Below, in pieces: positions 17,184 through 23,624 of a stretch of DNA of 23,624 nucleotides. Both the position numbers and the translations under genes were made by a program. Numbering within the stretch: position 1 is the first letter of the stretch; the number at the start of each line of letters is the position of its first letter. The stretch comes from Caldilineaceae bacterium (lineage in GTDB: Bacteria > Chloroflexota > Anaerolineae > Caldilineales > Caldilineaceae): NCBI GenBank assembly GCA_019637645.1, contig JAHBVH010000103.1, forward strand, positions 1-23,624, in the 5' to 3' direction. A model generated the notes under the pieces. It was given only the letters and a program-made list of their open reading frames with translations, searched no databases and had not been told where the DNA came from.

Positions 17184-18650
17184 CTAGACGGCGACAGCCT
17201 CGGTCAGCGGGCGCGTGCGGGCCGCGCTAGGCTTATCCAATTCAAACAAAGCATGGATCGCCCGTACGGCCTGATTGGCATCTGCATCCTCAACCACAAG
17301 GCTGACATTGGCCTCGCTAGAGCCTTGAGCAATGGCGATGACATTGATCCGCTGGTCGCCAACTGCCTTAAAGATGCCCGCGGCTAGGCCCGGTGTCCCA
17401 CGCATGGCGCTGCCGACGACGGCGACGATCACAATTTTGTTGTGGCCCGAAATATTGTCAATATAGCCCCGCTCTAGTTCTGCCGTAAAATCGTCGCGTA
17501 AAGCTTCAATGACCTGCTCTGCAGCGGCTTGGGGTACGACAAAGCAGATGCTCTGCTCACTGCTGCTTTGGCTGATCATCAACACATTACCGCCAACCCG
17601 AGCCACACTCCCAAAGGTGCGGGCGGCAATCCCTGGCACACCAATCATCCCCCGCCCCGCAACGGTGATCAGGCTGAGATCGCGAATGGCGGTCACAGCC
17701 TTGACGGTACCCGCAATCGCTTGGTCGGCCTTTTCGACAATGCGCGTGCCAGGATGGGTTGGTTCAAAGGTATTGAGCACCCGCACGGGAATGCGCTTGC
17801 TAATCGCGGGCTTCACGGTCTTGGGATGGACGACCTTGGCCCCATAATAGGCTAATTCGGCCATCTCTTCATAGCTCAGTTGATTGAGGCTGCGCGCGTT
17901 GGGTACCACGCGCGGGTCAGCGGTCAACACGCCATTGACATCGGTCCAGATCTCAATTTCATCAGCATTGAGGGCCGCGCCAATAATGGCGCCAGAATAG
18001 TCCGAGCCACCCCGCCCCAAGGTCGTTGGCACACCGGTGACCGTTGCCCCGATAAAGCCAGTGATCACGGGCACAATGCCTTGTTCGATCAGCGGTAATA
18101 AGCGGGCACGACAGCGCGCCTCGGTCATCTCCATCAACGGTTCCGCTCCGCCAAAAACCTCATCCGTGACGACAATTTCGGTGGCGTCCACATATTCGGC
18201 TGGCGTACCGCTGGCCCGCAAGACCGCGGCCAGAATAGGGGCGCTCAGGCGTTCCCCCAAGCCGCTCACCACGTCCAAGCCACGGGCCGTCAACTCGCCG
18301 AGGACCGCAATGCTACTACAGAGGCGGTCAAAGTCGCGCAACCGTTCACCAGTCACTTGCCCGAGCTGGGCGCGCTCATCAGCATTTGCCACAAAATGCT
18401 CGATCACGGCCAGATGTTTTTGGTGAAGAGTTTCGGCAACCGTATGGTGGCTCTGTTCATCACCATCGGTTGCTTTGGTCGCCGCGGCAATCAACAGATT
18501 GGTCACGCCGCTCATGGCGCTGGTGACGACGACAACGCCGGGCTTGGCCTTGGGGGCCTCGGCGGCGACCTTTTCGGCAACAATCTGGGCTACCTGACGA
18601 AAGGCATCCAGGCTGCCAACCGAGGTCCCACCAAATTTCATCACGATCAT
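17184..18650 (-). CDS. lysC: Aspartokinase, ThrA/LysC-like with C-terminal ACT domains
   Basis: A 488-aa aspartate kinase, the first enzyme of the pathway to threonine, methionine and lysine. It opens with the ATP-binding motif MKFGGTSVGS. It then shows the aspartate-binding segments GFIGATVTGVPTTLGRGGSDYSGAIIGAALNADEIEIWTDV-like, conserved in order, and the pair of ACT domains that bind effector amino acids: GVPGIAARTFGSVARVGGNVLMISQSSSE and TPGLAAGIFKAVGDQRINVIAIAQGSSE. The long C-terminal linker after the first ACT resembles the aspartokinase half of ThrA, which fits threonine feedback. The ATG at 18650 has AAGGAG 11 bases upstream; a second ATG at 18641 is possible. It is the first gene of the lysC-hom-asd cluster and sits 51 bases after a strong terminator hairpin, so its transcription depends on read-through of a regulated leader. 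Confidence 0.95.
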   Translation of the reverse strand: MIVMKFGGTSVGSLDAFRQVAQIVAEKVAAEAPKAKPGVVVVTSAMSGVTNLLIAAATKATDGDEQSHHTVAETLHQKHLAVIEHFVANADERAQLGQVTGERLRDFDRLCSSIAVLGELTARGLDVVSGLGERLSAPILAAVLRASGTPAEYVDATEIVVTDEVFGGAEPLMEMTEARCRARLLPLIEQGIVPVITGFIGATVTGVPTTLGRGGSDYSGAIIGAALNADEIEIWTDVNGVLTADPRVVPNARSLNQLSYEEMAELAYYGAKVVHPKTVKPAISKRIPVRVLNTFEPTHPGTRIVEKADQAIAGTVKAVTAIRDLSLITVAGRGMIGVPGIAARTFGSVARVGGNVLMISQSSSEQSICFVVPQAAAEQVIEALRDDFTAELERGYIDNISGHNKIVIVAVVGSAMRGTPGLAAGIFKAVGDQRINVIAIAQGSSEANVSLVVEDADANQAVRAIHALFELDKPSAARTRPLTEAVAV

Positions 18651-18701
18651 AGCTTCTTCTACTCCTTGGTTATCAGTCAAAGCAACGTTTTTGGAAATAA
18701 A

Positions 18702-18736
18702 AAACCCCTCTCATCGGCTGGCGATGAGAGGGGTTT
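18702..18736 (-). terminator. Intrinsic terminator/attenuator in the lysC leader
   Basis: On the minus strand a perfect 15-bp stem (arms 18736-18722 and 18716-18702, loop CCAGC) is followed directly by TTTTTTATTT, a textbook intrinsic terminator. It lies 51 bases before the lysC start, where a constitutive terminator would silence the operon, so it must be conditional. Its 5' arm contains CTCTCATCGCC, which is also exactly complementary to GGCGATGAGAG in the upstream leader ORF (18805-18795). That gives a competing antiterminator helix. Confidence 0.9.
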
Positions 18737-18759
18737 GCACCCGGGTCAGCGGCTGTGGT

Positions 18760-18882
18760 TCATTCGGTTGGAGACCAACGACACACAGTCTGCGCTCTCA
18801 TCGCCCAGCTTCTCGTAGTCGTAGTAGTCCCAGTCATCACAGCAGCTATGTTCAAAATGGAGAAACCCTGATTTTGCTGCAT
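18760..18882 (-). CDS. Putative threonine-rich leader peptide (attenuator ORF)
   Basis: A small minus-strand ORF ends with TGA at 18762-18760. It can start at ATG 18882 (40 aa; GAGAAAG lies about 9 bases upstream) or at ATG 18837 (25 aa, without a clear ribosome site). From the second ATG it reads MTGTTTTTRSW, so six of the first eight codons are Thr (ACT, ACT, ACT, ACG, ACT, ACG between 18834 and 18814, with one Gly). This is the hallmark of ribosome-mediated attenuation, as in thrL of enteric bacteria. Eight bases after the Thr run is an 11-nt segment complementary to the 5' arm of the terminator. A ribosome stalled for lack of Thr-tRNA would leave this segment free to pair and so allow read-through into lysC. 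The peptide is otherwise featureless. Function is inferred from layout. Confidence 0.7.
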   Translation of the reverse strand: MQQNQGFSILNIAAVMTGTTTTTRSWAMRAQTVCRWSPTE

Positions 18883-18899
18883 CTGACGCTACTTTCTCG

Positions 18900-19032
18900 C
18901 TTCATCACCCAGGAAGCTACGAATCTACTAAATGCTACCGGCATTGGCACCGCTGCTCGCACAAGCACCCCTTGTTGCGAACCGGTTGCCGAGGCATCAT
19001 CGGGCCGTTCCCTCCGCCTCTCTAGATAAGAG
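18900..19032 (-). ncRNA. SAM-I riboswitch (S box)
   Basis: On the minus strand the sequence follows the SAM-I consensus in order. There is a P1 5' strand CTTATC (19030-19025), then AGAGAGGCGGAGGGA, GGCCCGATGATGCC, CGGCAACC, a variable P3 hairpin, GGTGCCAATGCC, a P4 region, and a P1 3' strand GATGAAG (18906-18900). All the strongly conserved blocks (GAGGGA, GGCCC, GGCAACC, GGTGCCAA) are present. It begins about ten bases after the predicted transcription start of the lysC operon. SAM binding normally lowers expression. No terminator follows it directly; the next one is the hairpin at 18736-18702, beyond the threonine-rich ORF. Control of lysC-hom-asd by SAM fits their role in supplying homoserine for methionine. 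Confidence 0.92.
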
Positions 19033-19048
19033 TATTTTGTTGGGGAAA

Positions 19049-19078
19049 AGTGTAGCAGGGAGATGGGGAATTTGTCAA
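19049..19078 (-). promoter_or_regulatory. Sigma-70-type promoter of the lysC leader
   Basis: On the minus strand a perfect -35 box TTGACA (19078-19073) and a -10 box TACACT (19054-19049) are separated by 18 bases. The start point would fall near 19042, about ten bases before P1 of the SAM-I riboswitch. This position, between the end of the upstream serine hydrolase gene and the riboswitch, strongly supports it as the operon promoter. Confidence 0.7.
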
Positions 19079-19098
19079 AAAGGGGAGAGGATTGCTAA

Positions 19099-19162
19099 CG
19101 CTTCTCGGCCACCCAAACAGTAGAAGTTGAACTTCTGCACTTGGCTGGGTGGCCGAGAAGCG
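19099..19162 (-). terminator. Long hairpin after the serine hydrolase gene
   Basis: A perfect 17-bp inverted repeat (19099-19115 with 19146-19162) encloses a smaller hairpin (AGAAGT-TGA-ACTTCT, 19122-19136). It starts 17 bases after the hydrolase stop codon. On the minus strand a T5 run follows about 17 bases later, too far for a classic terminator, so it may instead be an mRNA 3'-end structure or a palindromic repeat. It separates the hydrolase unit from the lysC promoter. Confidence 0.55.
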
Positions 19163-19179
19163 CGTACGCCCGGCTGGTA

Positions 19180-22008
19180 TCACTGCAATACCATGGGCAG
19201 GAAGATCTGTTGGTTAAAAGCGCCTGGTGTTTGCCCATCGCTTGGCAGCACCGGTACGAATTCAGCGCCACCATGCTGCGCCGACAGGATGGTCATCTGC
19301 TCTAGATTCATCAGTTGCATATCCATCGCCGCCAAGGAAGACTCGGCGTGTTGACTAGCCGCGTGCAGCGTTTCGCCAGTGGTGACGAAACGAACACGGT
19401 TGACCTGCATGGGCTGGTCTTGGCTGTTGATCAGGGTGATCGGCTCGGCCAAGCGGATATTCCACTCATAGGCCCCTGTCTGATTCTGGTAGTACTCAAT
19501 GGTCAGTCGGCAAAGCTCCGAAGGGAGACCACTGGGCAGATCCATGATGCACCAGAGTTCGTCCCAGTTGATCAGGGCGCTTTGGCGGCTACCTGGCTGG
19601 CTGGCAAGGCGGTCAATGATGGTGTTATCCAGCAGATACTGAATTGCATAGGGCTGTTCGCCAAAAGTGGCCGTCAGTTCTAACCCGCTGCTGCTGGCCG
19701 CCATCGTCATCGTTGATAACGCATTGCCAGCCGTATCCTTTGCCGCAAAGCGACTCTGCATGGGCGTTGTGGACTGAATATCAAAGGCCATTTCTAAGGC
19801 GCTCTGCCAGAAGGTGGCTTGGCCTAGTTGGGAGGTCATAACCTCGTTGCCTTGGCGGCCAATGTTGGTCAACACGAGTTGCTGCGCTTGGTTAAAGAAA
19901 GCCTGTAGCCCGCCTTGCACCCGATGCACCATGCCCCCAAAGTCATAGCCAGCGTCCGCTTCCCCAGCCGCGGCCTCTGCGTCGAGGATCAAGTCACCAA
20001 TCTGCGTTGCCAAGGTTTGGGTGCTGTGATTCTCATTGCGATTGGCTAAGACAACAATCACCAAGTCCTCATCCGGGTAGATACGGAGATGGGTGTTAGA
20101 GCCAAGTTGATTCCCACCCTTCCACAGCACGGTCGTACCTTTTTGCGTGCCGACCTGCATCCCTAGCGCATAGTTCCCCATAAAGCCCCAGTTGGGGTCG
20201 CTGCAATTGGTGGGGTTGGGGGCTAGTTGCAGCTCGGTCAGGGAATCGGCATTGATAATTGTGCCGTCGATGGTCTTCATGCCAAAGCGCAGCAGATCAT
20301 AGGCCGACGCTTCGAGCCCACCACCCAGGATCTTCCAGCTAATGTTATCAGCAGCGGCCGCATTGTTATTTTGGTTATAGACCAAACTGCGATTCTCATC
20401 GCCATCGTTGCGATTCTCGCTCTGTAAGGTCGGCAGACCGAAGGGAGCGCTCAATTCATCTTCGACCAGCGTGTTAATATCTTTGCCAGTTGCCGCTTCG
20501 AGCACCGCCCCCAGCACGGTATGGGCGTGGGTACTATAGACACAGTCCGTGCCCGGCGTATAGAGCAGTTGAGTGCCTGCGACATTCGGGTTGTTGTCGG
20601 TATTCCAGAAATTCTGAGACGCGGCCAAGGCGGTGTTGTATTGCTGAACGGTCACATTATAATCGGGATAGTGACCAATACCGGCGCGATTAGAGAGCAG
20701 TTGGCGCACAGTATGGGTGTGGTGAGCCGGCAACGACGCCAAGATCGTATCACTGTCGGCATCCAGGTCGTCGATCACCCCGTTTTGCCAGAGACGCAGC
20801 GTTAAGACCGCGCCGACTGTCTTGGCAACAGAGGCCAGCCGGTTGAGGGTACGGGCTGAATACCAGACTCCGGCATCGACATCCTGAAAGCCAAAGCCGC
20901 GCATGTATTGAATTTCCCCATCCTTGGCAATCGCCACACTCAGCCCAGGTACGGTAAAGGTGTCGAGGTGGTTTTGCGCCAGGTTGTCCACCTGCTCGCG
21001 CAATGCCCAATCCGGGCGATCACTATTTTGGCGCCAGACCCCGGCATAGCGTTCCCCGTTAGCGGTGGGATAGACTTCAAAGTTAATCAAGCGGTAGCCT
21101 AGATCGCGCATACGATACCAGCGGTTGCGGTAGCTGCTCTCAGTCATATCGCGATATTCGGCCCAGCCACGCCCGTTCTTGTTTTCCACCCAAATGCCAG
21201 CATAATATTGCACCCCATTGTGGCGGTAGGATTCCACCTCCCACATGCGGTACTTACCTTTGAGTTCATTGAATTTTTTGGCAAATTCGTCGCTGCTCAA
21301 GTTGCGATACTCGGCCCAATCGAGCTGTTCGGTATTCTGAACCCAGAGCATGGCATAGCGCAGCCCCCCCGAGGTTGAATAGCCTTCGACATCAACCATG
21401 AGGTAGCCAGCCTCTTTGAATTCAGTAAATTTCTGGGAAAACTCTTCACTGGTCAAGTTACGATAGGAGGCCCAGGCCAGATTCTCCTTATTCTGCACCC
21501 AGATCCCCGCGTAGCGCCACTGACCACTCAGTTGATAGACTTCCTGATCGATCAGGCGATAGCCAGCCTCTTTGTAGGTGGTCCACTTTTCATGAAACTG
21601 ATCCGTGTCCAGGTTGCGATGCTCGGCCCAACCGCGCTTATCGGTGTTCTCCTGCCAGACGGCGGCGACACGCTGTTCGCCGTCGATCTCATCAACCTCA
21701 ATGTCAACCATGAGATATTCATCTTTCATGGCATTGAAGTGATCGGAGAAGGCACTGCTCGAAAGGCCGCGGATCGAAGCCCAGCCAATTTCATCTGGGT
21801 CATAGAGGCTCGATGGAAGCACACCAGCCGCAGCCACCAAATCATCAACCACACCGTCACTCTGCGCGGCGACAGTAGGATCAGCAGGTAATGAGAGCGC
21901 ATCGATCGGGGCTTGTCTTGTTGGTGCGGCCTGGGCAACGCTGGGCAGCGTAGTTACAAACAGCGCAAGAATGCTTAACAAAATGAGGAATTTGCGGAAT
22001 GGCATCAT
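19180..22008 (-). CDS. Secreted serine hydrolase (beta-lactamase/S12 family) with five N-terminal tandem repeats
   Basis: A 942-aa exported protein. A signal peptide (hydrophobic core at about 7-22, likely cleavage after AQA near 27) is followed by five repeats of about 51 residues (about 75-333). Each has the pattern GWAEYRNL-x-x-x-EF-x-x-KF then Y-x-x-x-DVE-Y then YAGIWVQN, matching the BTRD1-type bacterial tandem repeat. A class C beta-lactamase/DD-peptidase-like domain follows: SxxK nucleophile motif S393-VA-K396, Y491-S-T493 in the YxN position, and WKGG (629-632) where the third motif (HxG/KTG) is expected. The last 260 residues are a beta-rich domain I do not recognise. Similar repeat-plus-lactamase proteins are known as secreted peptidases or esterases, so the substrate is more likely a peptide or ester than an antibiotic. 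The start has AAGGAG eight bases upstream. It is monocistronic. Confidence 0.87.
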   Translation of the reverse strand: MMPFRKFLILLSILALFVTTLPSVAQAAPTRQAPIDALSLPADPTVAAQSDGVVDDLVAAAGVLPSSLYDPDEIGWASIRGLSSSAFSDHFNAMKDEYLMVDIEVDEIDGEQRVAAVWQENTDKRGWAEHRNLDTDQFHEKWTTYKEAGYRLIDQEVYQLSGQWRYAGIWVQNKENLAWASYRNLTSEEFSQKFTEFKEAGYLMVDVEGYSTSGGLRYAMLWVQNTEQLDWAEYRNLSSDEFAKKFNELKGKYRMWEVESYRHNGVQYYAGIWVENKNGRGWAEYRDMTESSYRNRWYRMRDLGYRLINFEVYPTANGERYAGVWRQNSDRPDWALREQVDNLAQNHLDTFTVPGLSVAIAKDGEIQYMRGFGFQDVDAGVWYSARTLNRLASVAKTVGAVLTLRLWQNGVIDDLDADSDTILASLPAHHTHTVRQLLSNRAGIGHYPDYNVTVQQYNTALAASQNFWNTDNNPNVAGTQLLYTPGTDCVYSTHAHTVLGAVLEAATGKDINTLVEDELSAPFGLPTLQSENRNDGDENRSLVYNQNNNAAAADNISWKILGGGLEASAYDLLRFGMKTIDGTIINADSLTELQLAPNPTNCSDPNWGFMGNYALGMQVGTQKGTTVLWKGGNQLGSNTHLRIYPDEDLVIVVLANRNENHSTQTLATQIGDLILDAEAAAGEADAGYDFGGMVHRVQGGLQAFFNQAQQLVLTNIGRQGNEVMTSQLGQATFWQSALEMAFDIQSTTPMQSRFAAKDTAGNALSTMTMAASSSGLELTATFGEQPYAIQYLLDNTIIDRLASQPGSRQSALINWDELWCIMDLPSGLPSELCRLTIEYYQNQTGAYEWNIRLAEPITLINSQDQPMQVNRVRFVTTGETLHAASQHAESSLAAMDMQLMNLEQMTILSAQHGGAEFVPVLPSDGQTPGAFNQQIFLPMVLQ

Positions 22009-22192
22009 GGTGGTTGCTCCTTGATCGGCCCAAGTTCACGTTGTCATTGTGCCGCGTATCGGGAAGATACCGCACAAGCACAGCATAGGCGCAAGCAAAC
22101 AACAACACGATACCCTAGCACACAGCTGCCCTGTGTAGAAGATCACAGAAGAGGGAGCTTGAAGCAGCTTCACTGTTCAGAATAATCATTGG

Positions 22193-22250
22193 GGACGCGG
22201 ATAGACGCGGATAAAGAAGAATCCGCGCTCCTCCGCGTCTATCCGCGTCC
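22193..22250. repeat. Hairpin repeat, copy 2 (imperfect)
   Basis: The arms GGACGCGGATAGACGCGG (22193-22210) and its exact complement (22233-22250) form an 18-bp stem around a 22-base interior. It shares the GGACGCGGAT sub-motifs with the 31-bp hairpin at 1223-1291. The right arm continues as ATCCGCGCTCCT (22221-22232), whose partner AGGAGCGCGG is missing from the left arm. This looks like a 10-base slippage deletion between repeated GCGG words. It lies between the hydrolase promoter region and the dipeptidase 3' end; the rest of the 279-base gap holds nothing I recognise. Confidence 0.85.
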
Positions 22251-22287
22251 TAGTTTCTTTCCCATTCCAACTCCGCTAGGTGATCGC

Positions 22288-23343
22288 TTAGCGCCAAGTC
22301 TGCTTGAGGATGCGTACCCAATTACCGTGGGCGATCTTTTGGAGGGCGTCCTTGTCAAAGCCGTGCTCTTTGAACGCTTTCATCAATTTGGGCAAGCCAG
22401 CCGCGTCTTTAAGATCTTGGGGCATGGTTGCGCCATCAAAGTCGGAGCCCAGGGTGACATGATCGATGCCGATCCGATCGGCAATATAGGCGGCGTGCCG
22501 CACGATTTCGGTAAGCGACGTTTCGGCGTCGGAGCGACCATCTTCGCGCAGGAAACCAATATGGAAGTTGATTCCGACAAGGCCATTCGATTCTTTCACT
22601 GCGTCGAGTTGTTTGTCGGTGAGGTTGCGTGGGGTGGCGGCGAGGGCATGGGCGTTGGAATGGGTTGCCACCAACGGGGCGCTGCTCAGCGCGGCCACAT
22701 CCCAAAAGCCCTTTTCATTGAGATGGGAGAGGTCGATCATCACGCCGAGTTCATTGCATGCTTTGACCAATGCCTTGCCCGCGTCGGTCAAGCCAGGGCC
22801 GATGTCGGGCGAAGCCGGAAAGCTAAAGGGCACGCCATGCCCAAACGAATTGGGGCGACTCCAAGTAATCCCAACCGAACGCAGTCCAGCCTGATAGAAA
22901 AGATGGAGATAATCCAAGTTTGTATCAAGCGCCTCGACCCCTTCAAAGTGCAGCAGCATGGCAAAGATCCCCTGCTCTAAACAGGTCGTCAATTCATCGG
23001 CAGTACGCACAATCTTGATTTTCCCGTCAGACGCGGCTTCAATCGCAAACAAATTGCGCAACGCGCGCGTGGCAAAATCGAGCGCATACCGATGCTCCAA
23101 CGGATCAGGCAGCGGGATATGATAGCCCCCCTTGTCGTCACGCTGCATGCCGGGGAAGCTCCCCATGCGCTTGGTATTGGGCACAAAGACGGCAAAAAAG
23201 CCACCCCCCAATCCGCCAGCTTGGGCACGCGGCAGATCGATATGGCCCGTGTCACTTTTCTCAAAAAAAGAGCGACCGCGCAGGACTTCGAGAATCGTGT
23301 CGTTGTGGCCGTCAAACACAAGCGGGTATTTCACTTTAGCCAT
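22288..23343 (-). CDS. Membrane dipeptidase-type Zn peptidase (M19, renal dipeptidase family)
   Basis: A 351-aa protein of the M19 family, TIM-barrel zinc dipeptidases that cleave dipeptides, often including D-amino-acid forms. The binuclear zinc ligands are visible: His13 and Asp15 in FDGHNDT, Glu in LLHFEGVEAL, and the two His regions VATHSNAHALAATPRN and MIDLSHLNEKGF. The C-terminal GSDFDGA segment is also typical. There is no signal peptide or lipobox, so it is probably cytoplasmic. The ATG at 23343 has GAGG seven bases upstream; the longer frame to 23355 is less likely. It is transcribed away from the DndC-like gene, with a 161-base shared intergenic region. Clustered neighbours suggest no specific pathway, though peptide recycling would suit it. 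Confidence 0.92.
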   Translation of the reverse strand: MAKVKYPLVFDGHNDTILEVLRGRSFFEKSDTGHIDLPRAQAGGLGGGFFAVFVPNTKRMGSFPGMQRDDKGGYHIPLPDPLEHRYALDFATRALRNLFAIEAASDGKIKIVRTADELTTCLEQGIFAMLLHFEGVEALDTNLDYLHLFYQAGLRSVGITWSRPNSFGHGVPFSFPASPDIGPGLTDAGKALVKACNELGVMIDLSHLNEKGFWDVAALSSAPLVATHSNAHALAATPRNLTDKQLDAVKESNGLVGINFHIGFLREDGRSDAETSLTEIVRHAAYIADRIGIDHVTLGSDFDGATMPQDLKDAAGLPKLMKAFKEHGFDKDALQKIAHGNWVRILKQTWR

Positions 23344-23388
23344 GTCTTTCCTCACAGAACGTTTGTTTTGCTTTTAATTTGTTTGGCG

Positions 23389-23417
23389 TATAATACCATA
23401 GTTTGCCTGTTACAGGC
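23389..23417. promoter_or_regulatory. TATAAT box and GCCTGT-T-ACAGGC dyad between dipeptidase and DndC-like gene
   Basis: The divergent gap contains TATAAT on the plus strand (23389-23394), readable as TATTAT one step over on the minus strand, so it could serve either gene. Eleven bases later is a perfect 13-base palindrome, GCCTGT-T-ACAGGC (23405-23417). On a plus-strand transcript it would sit just after the start point, a typical repressor position. No clear -35 box is seen for either direction. Confidence 0.4.
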
Positions 23418-23504
23418 TATCTGCCCATTTTGCGGCTTGCAACTTTAATCCCCTTGGTAGCAAACATTACAAGGACTAACTACTTTTTACGGTATATATT
23501 AACG

Positions 23505-23624
23505 ATGAATACCAACAGCCAGCTAATTCACAATCAATCTATGCTTAGCGAACTGTCAGCGCTTTATGAAAATATTCGCCAAACCTACCTGCGCGATCAC
23601 TTTCCCTGGGTCGTTGGCTATAGT
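23505..23624 (+). CDS. dndC: DndC-like phosphorothioation sulfurtransferase, N-terminal fragment
   Basis: An open frame starts at ATG 23505 and runs off the window after 40 codons. Its last part reads ALYENIRQTYLRDHFPWVVGYS. This fits the N-terminus of DndC-type PP-loop ATPases of the PAPS-reductase family, where 'i-x-x-x-YL-x-d-x-x-PWvvGySGGKDS' leads into the ATP-binding loop; the SGGKDS part itself would fall just outside the window. DndC activates and transfers sulfur to the DNA backbone in phosphorothioate modification, together with DndA, DndD and DndE, and is often tied to restriction by DndFGH or Ssp proteins. No good ribosome binding site precedes the ATG; an alternative start is at 23541. 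Other PP-loop enzymes are possible, as only a short piece can be read. Confidence 0.65.
   Translation, partial: MNTNSQLIHNQSMLSELSALYENIRQTYLRDHFPWVVGYS

Noticed and set aside
18702..19032. T-box or lysine riboswitch before lysC
   Set aside because: No T-box motif or lysine riboswitch core was found; the conserved blocks match SAM-I instead.
23405..23417. An E. coli-type LexA box
   Set aside because: CTGT and ACAG are separated by one base, not the eight that LexA needs.

Overview
The window reads as a chromosomal segment of a Chloroflexota bacterium, probably class Chloroflexia. This is inference: it rests on the STAND/WD40 regulator with its characteristic C-terminal tail, the archaeal/fungal-type aspartate-semialdehyde dehydrogenase, the mid-50s GC content and the overall gene style. 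No rRNA or tRNA gene is visible, so the placement is not firm. There is no prophage, IS element or CRISPR array; the mobile-like content is short palindromic hairpin repeats.

Layout from left to right. 1-1300: the tail of a sugar isomerase-like gene and an SMP-30 lactonase (+), then a 31-bp perfect hairpin repeat. 1307-3446 (minus): PhyH-like dioxygenase, hotdog thioesterase and a DapF homologue, tightly spaced. 3834-5042 (+): AlaX-type alanyl-tRNA editing protein, convergent with a DUF3307 membrane protein (5068-5655). 5980-9720 (+): a 1246-aa STAND NTPase with 14 WD40 repeats, followed by psuG. 10636-10670: a bidirectional terminator. 10725-13936 (minus): an FtsH homologue with a destroyed zinc motif, and an unusual HAD-like protein. 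13937-14685: non-coding. 14686-18650 (minus): lysC-hom-asd, the common trunk of threonine and methionine synthesis. 18651-19078: the regulatory leader of lysC. 19180-22008 (minus): secreted serine hydrolase with five tandem repeats. 22288-23343 (minus): M19 dipeptidase. 23505-end (+): the first 40 codons of a DndC-like gene, perhaps the edge of a DNA phosphorothioation locus.

The most striking element is the lysC leader. Reading on the minus strand it has a strong promoter, a SAM-I riboswitch, a small ORF with six Thr codons in eight, an 11-nt antiterminator-like segment just after those codons, and then a strong intrinsic terminator before lysC. Because lysC-hom-asd feeds both methionine/SAM and threonine, this looks like tandem sensing of both end products. 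Two further oddities are enzymes with altered catalytic residues: the DapF homologue has Ser in place of both catalytic Cys, and the FtsH homologue has NEAGR in place of HEAGH while its ATPase motifs are intact.

All calls come from reading motifs by eye. No homology search, folding or covariance computation was run.
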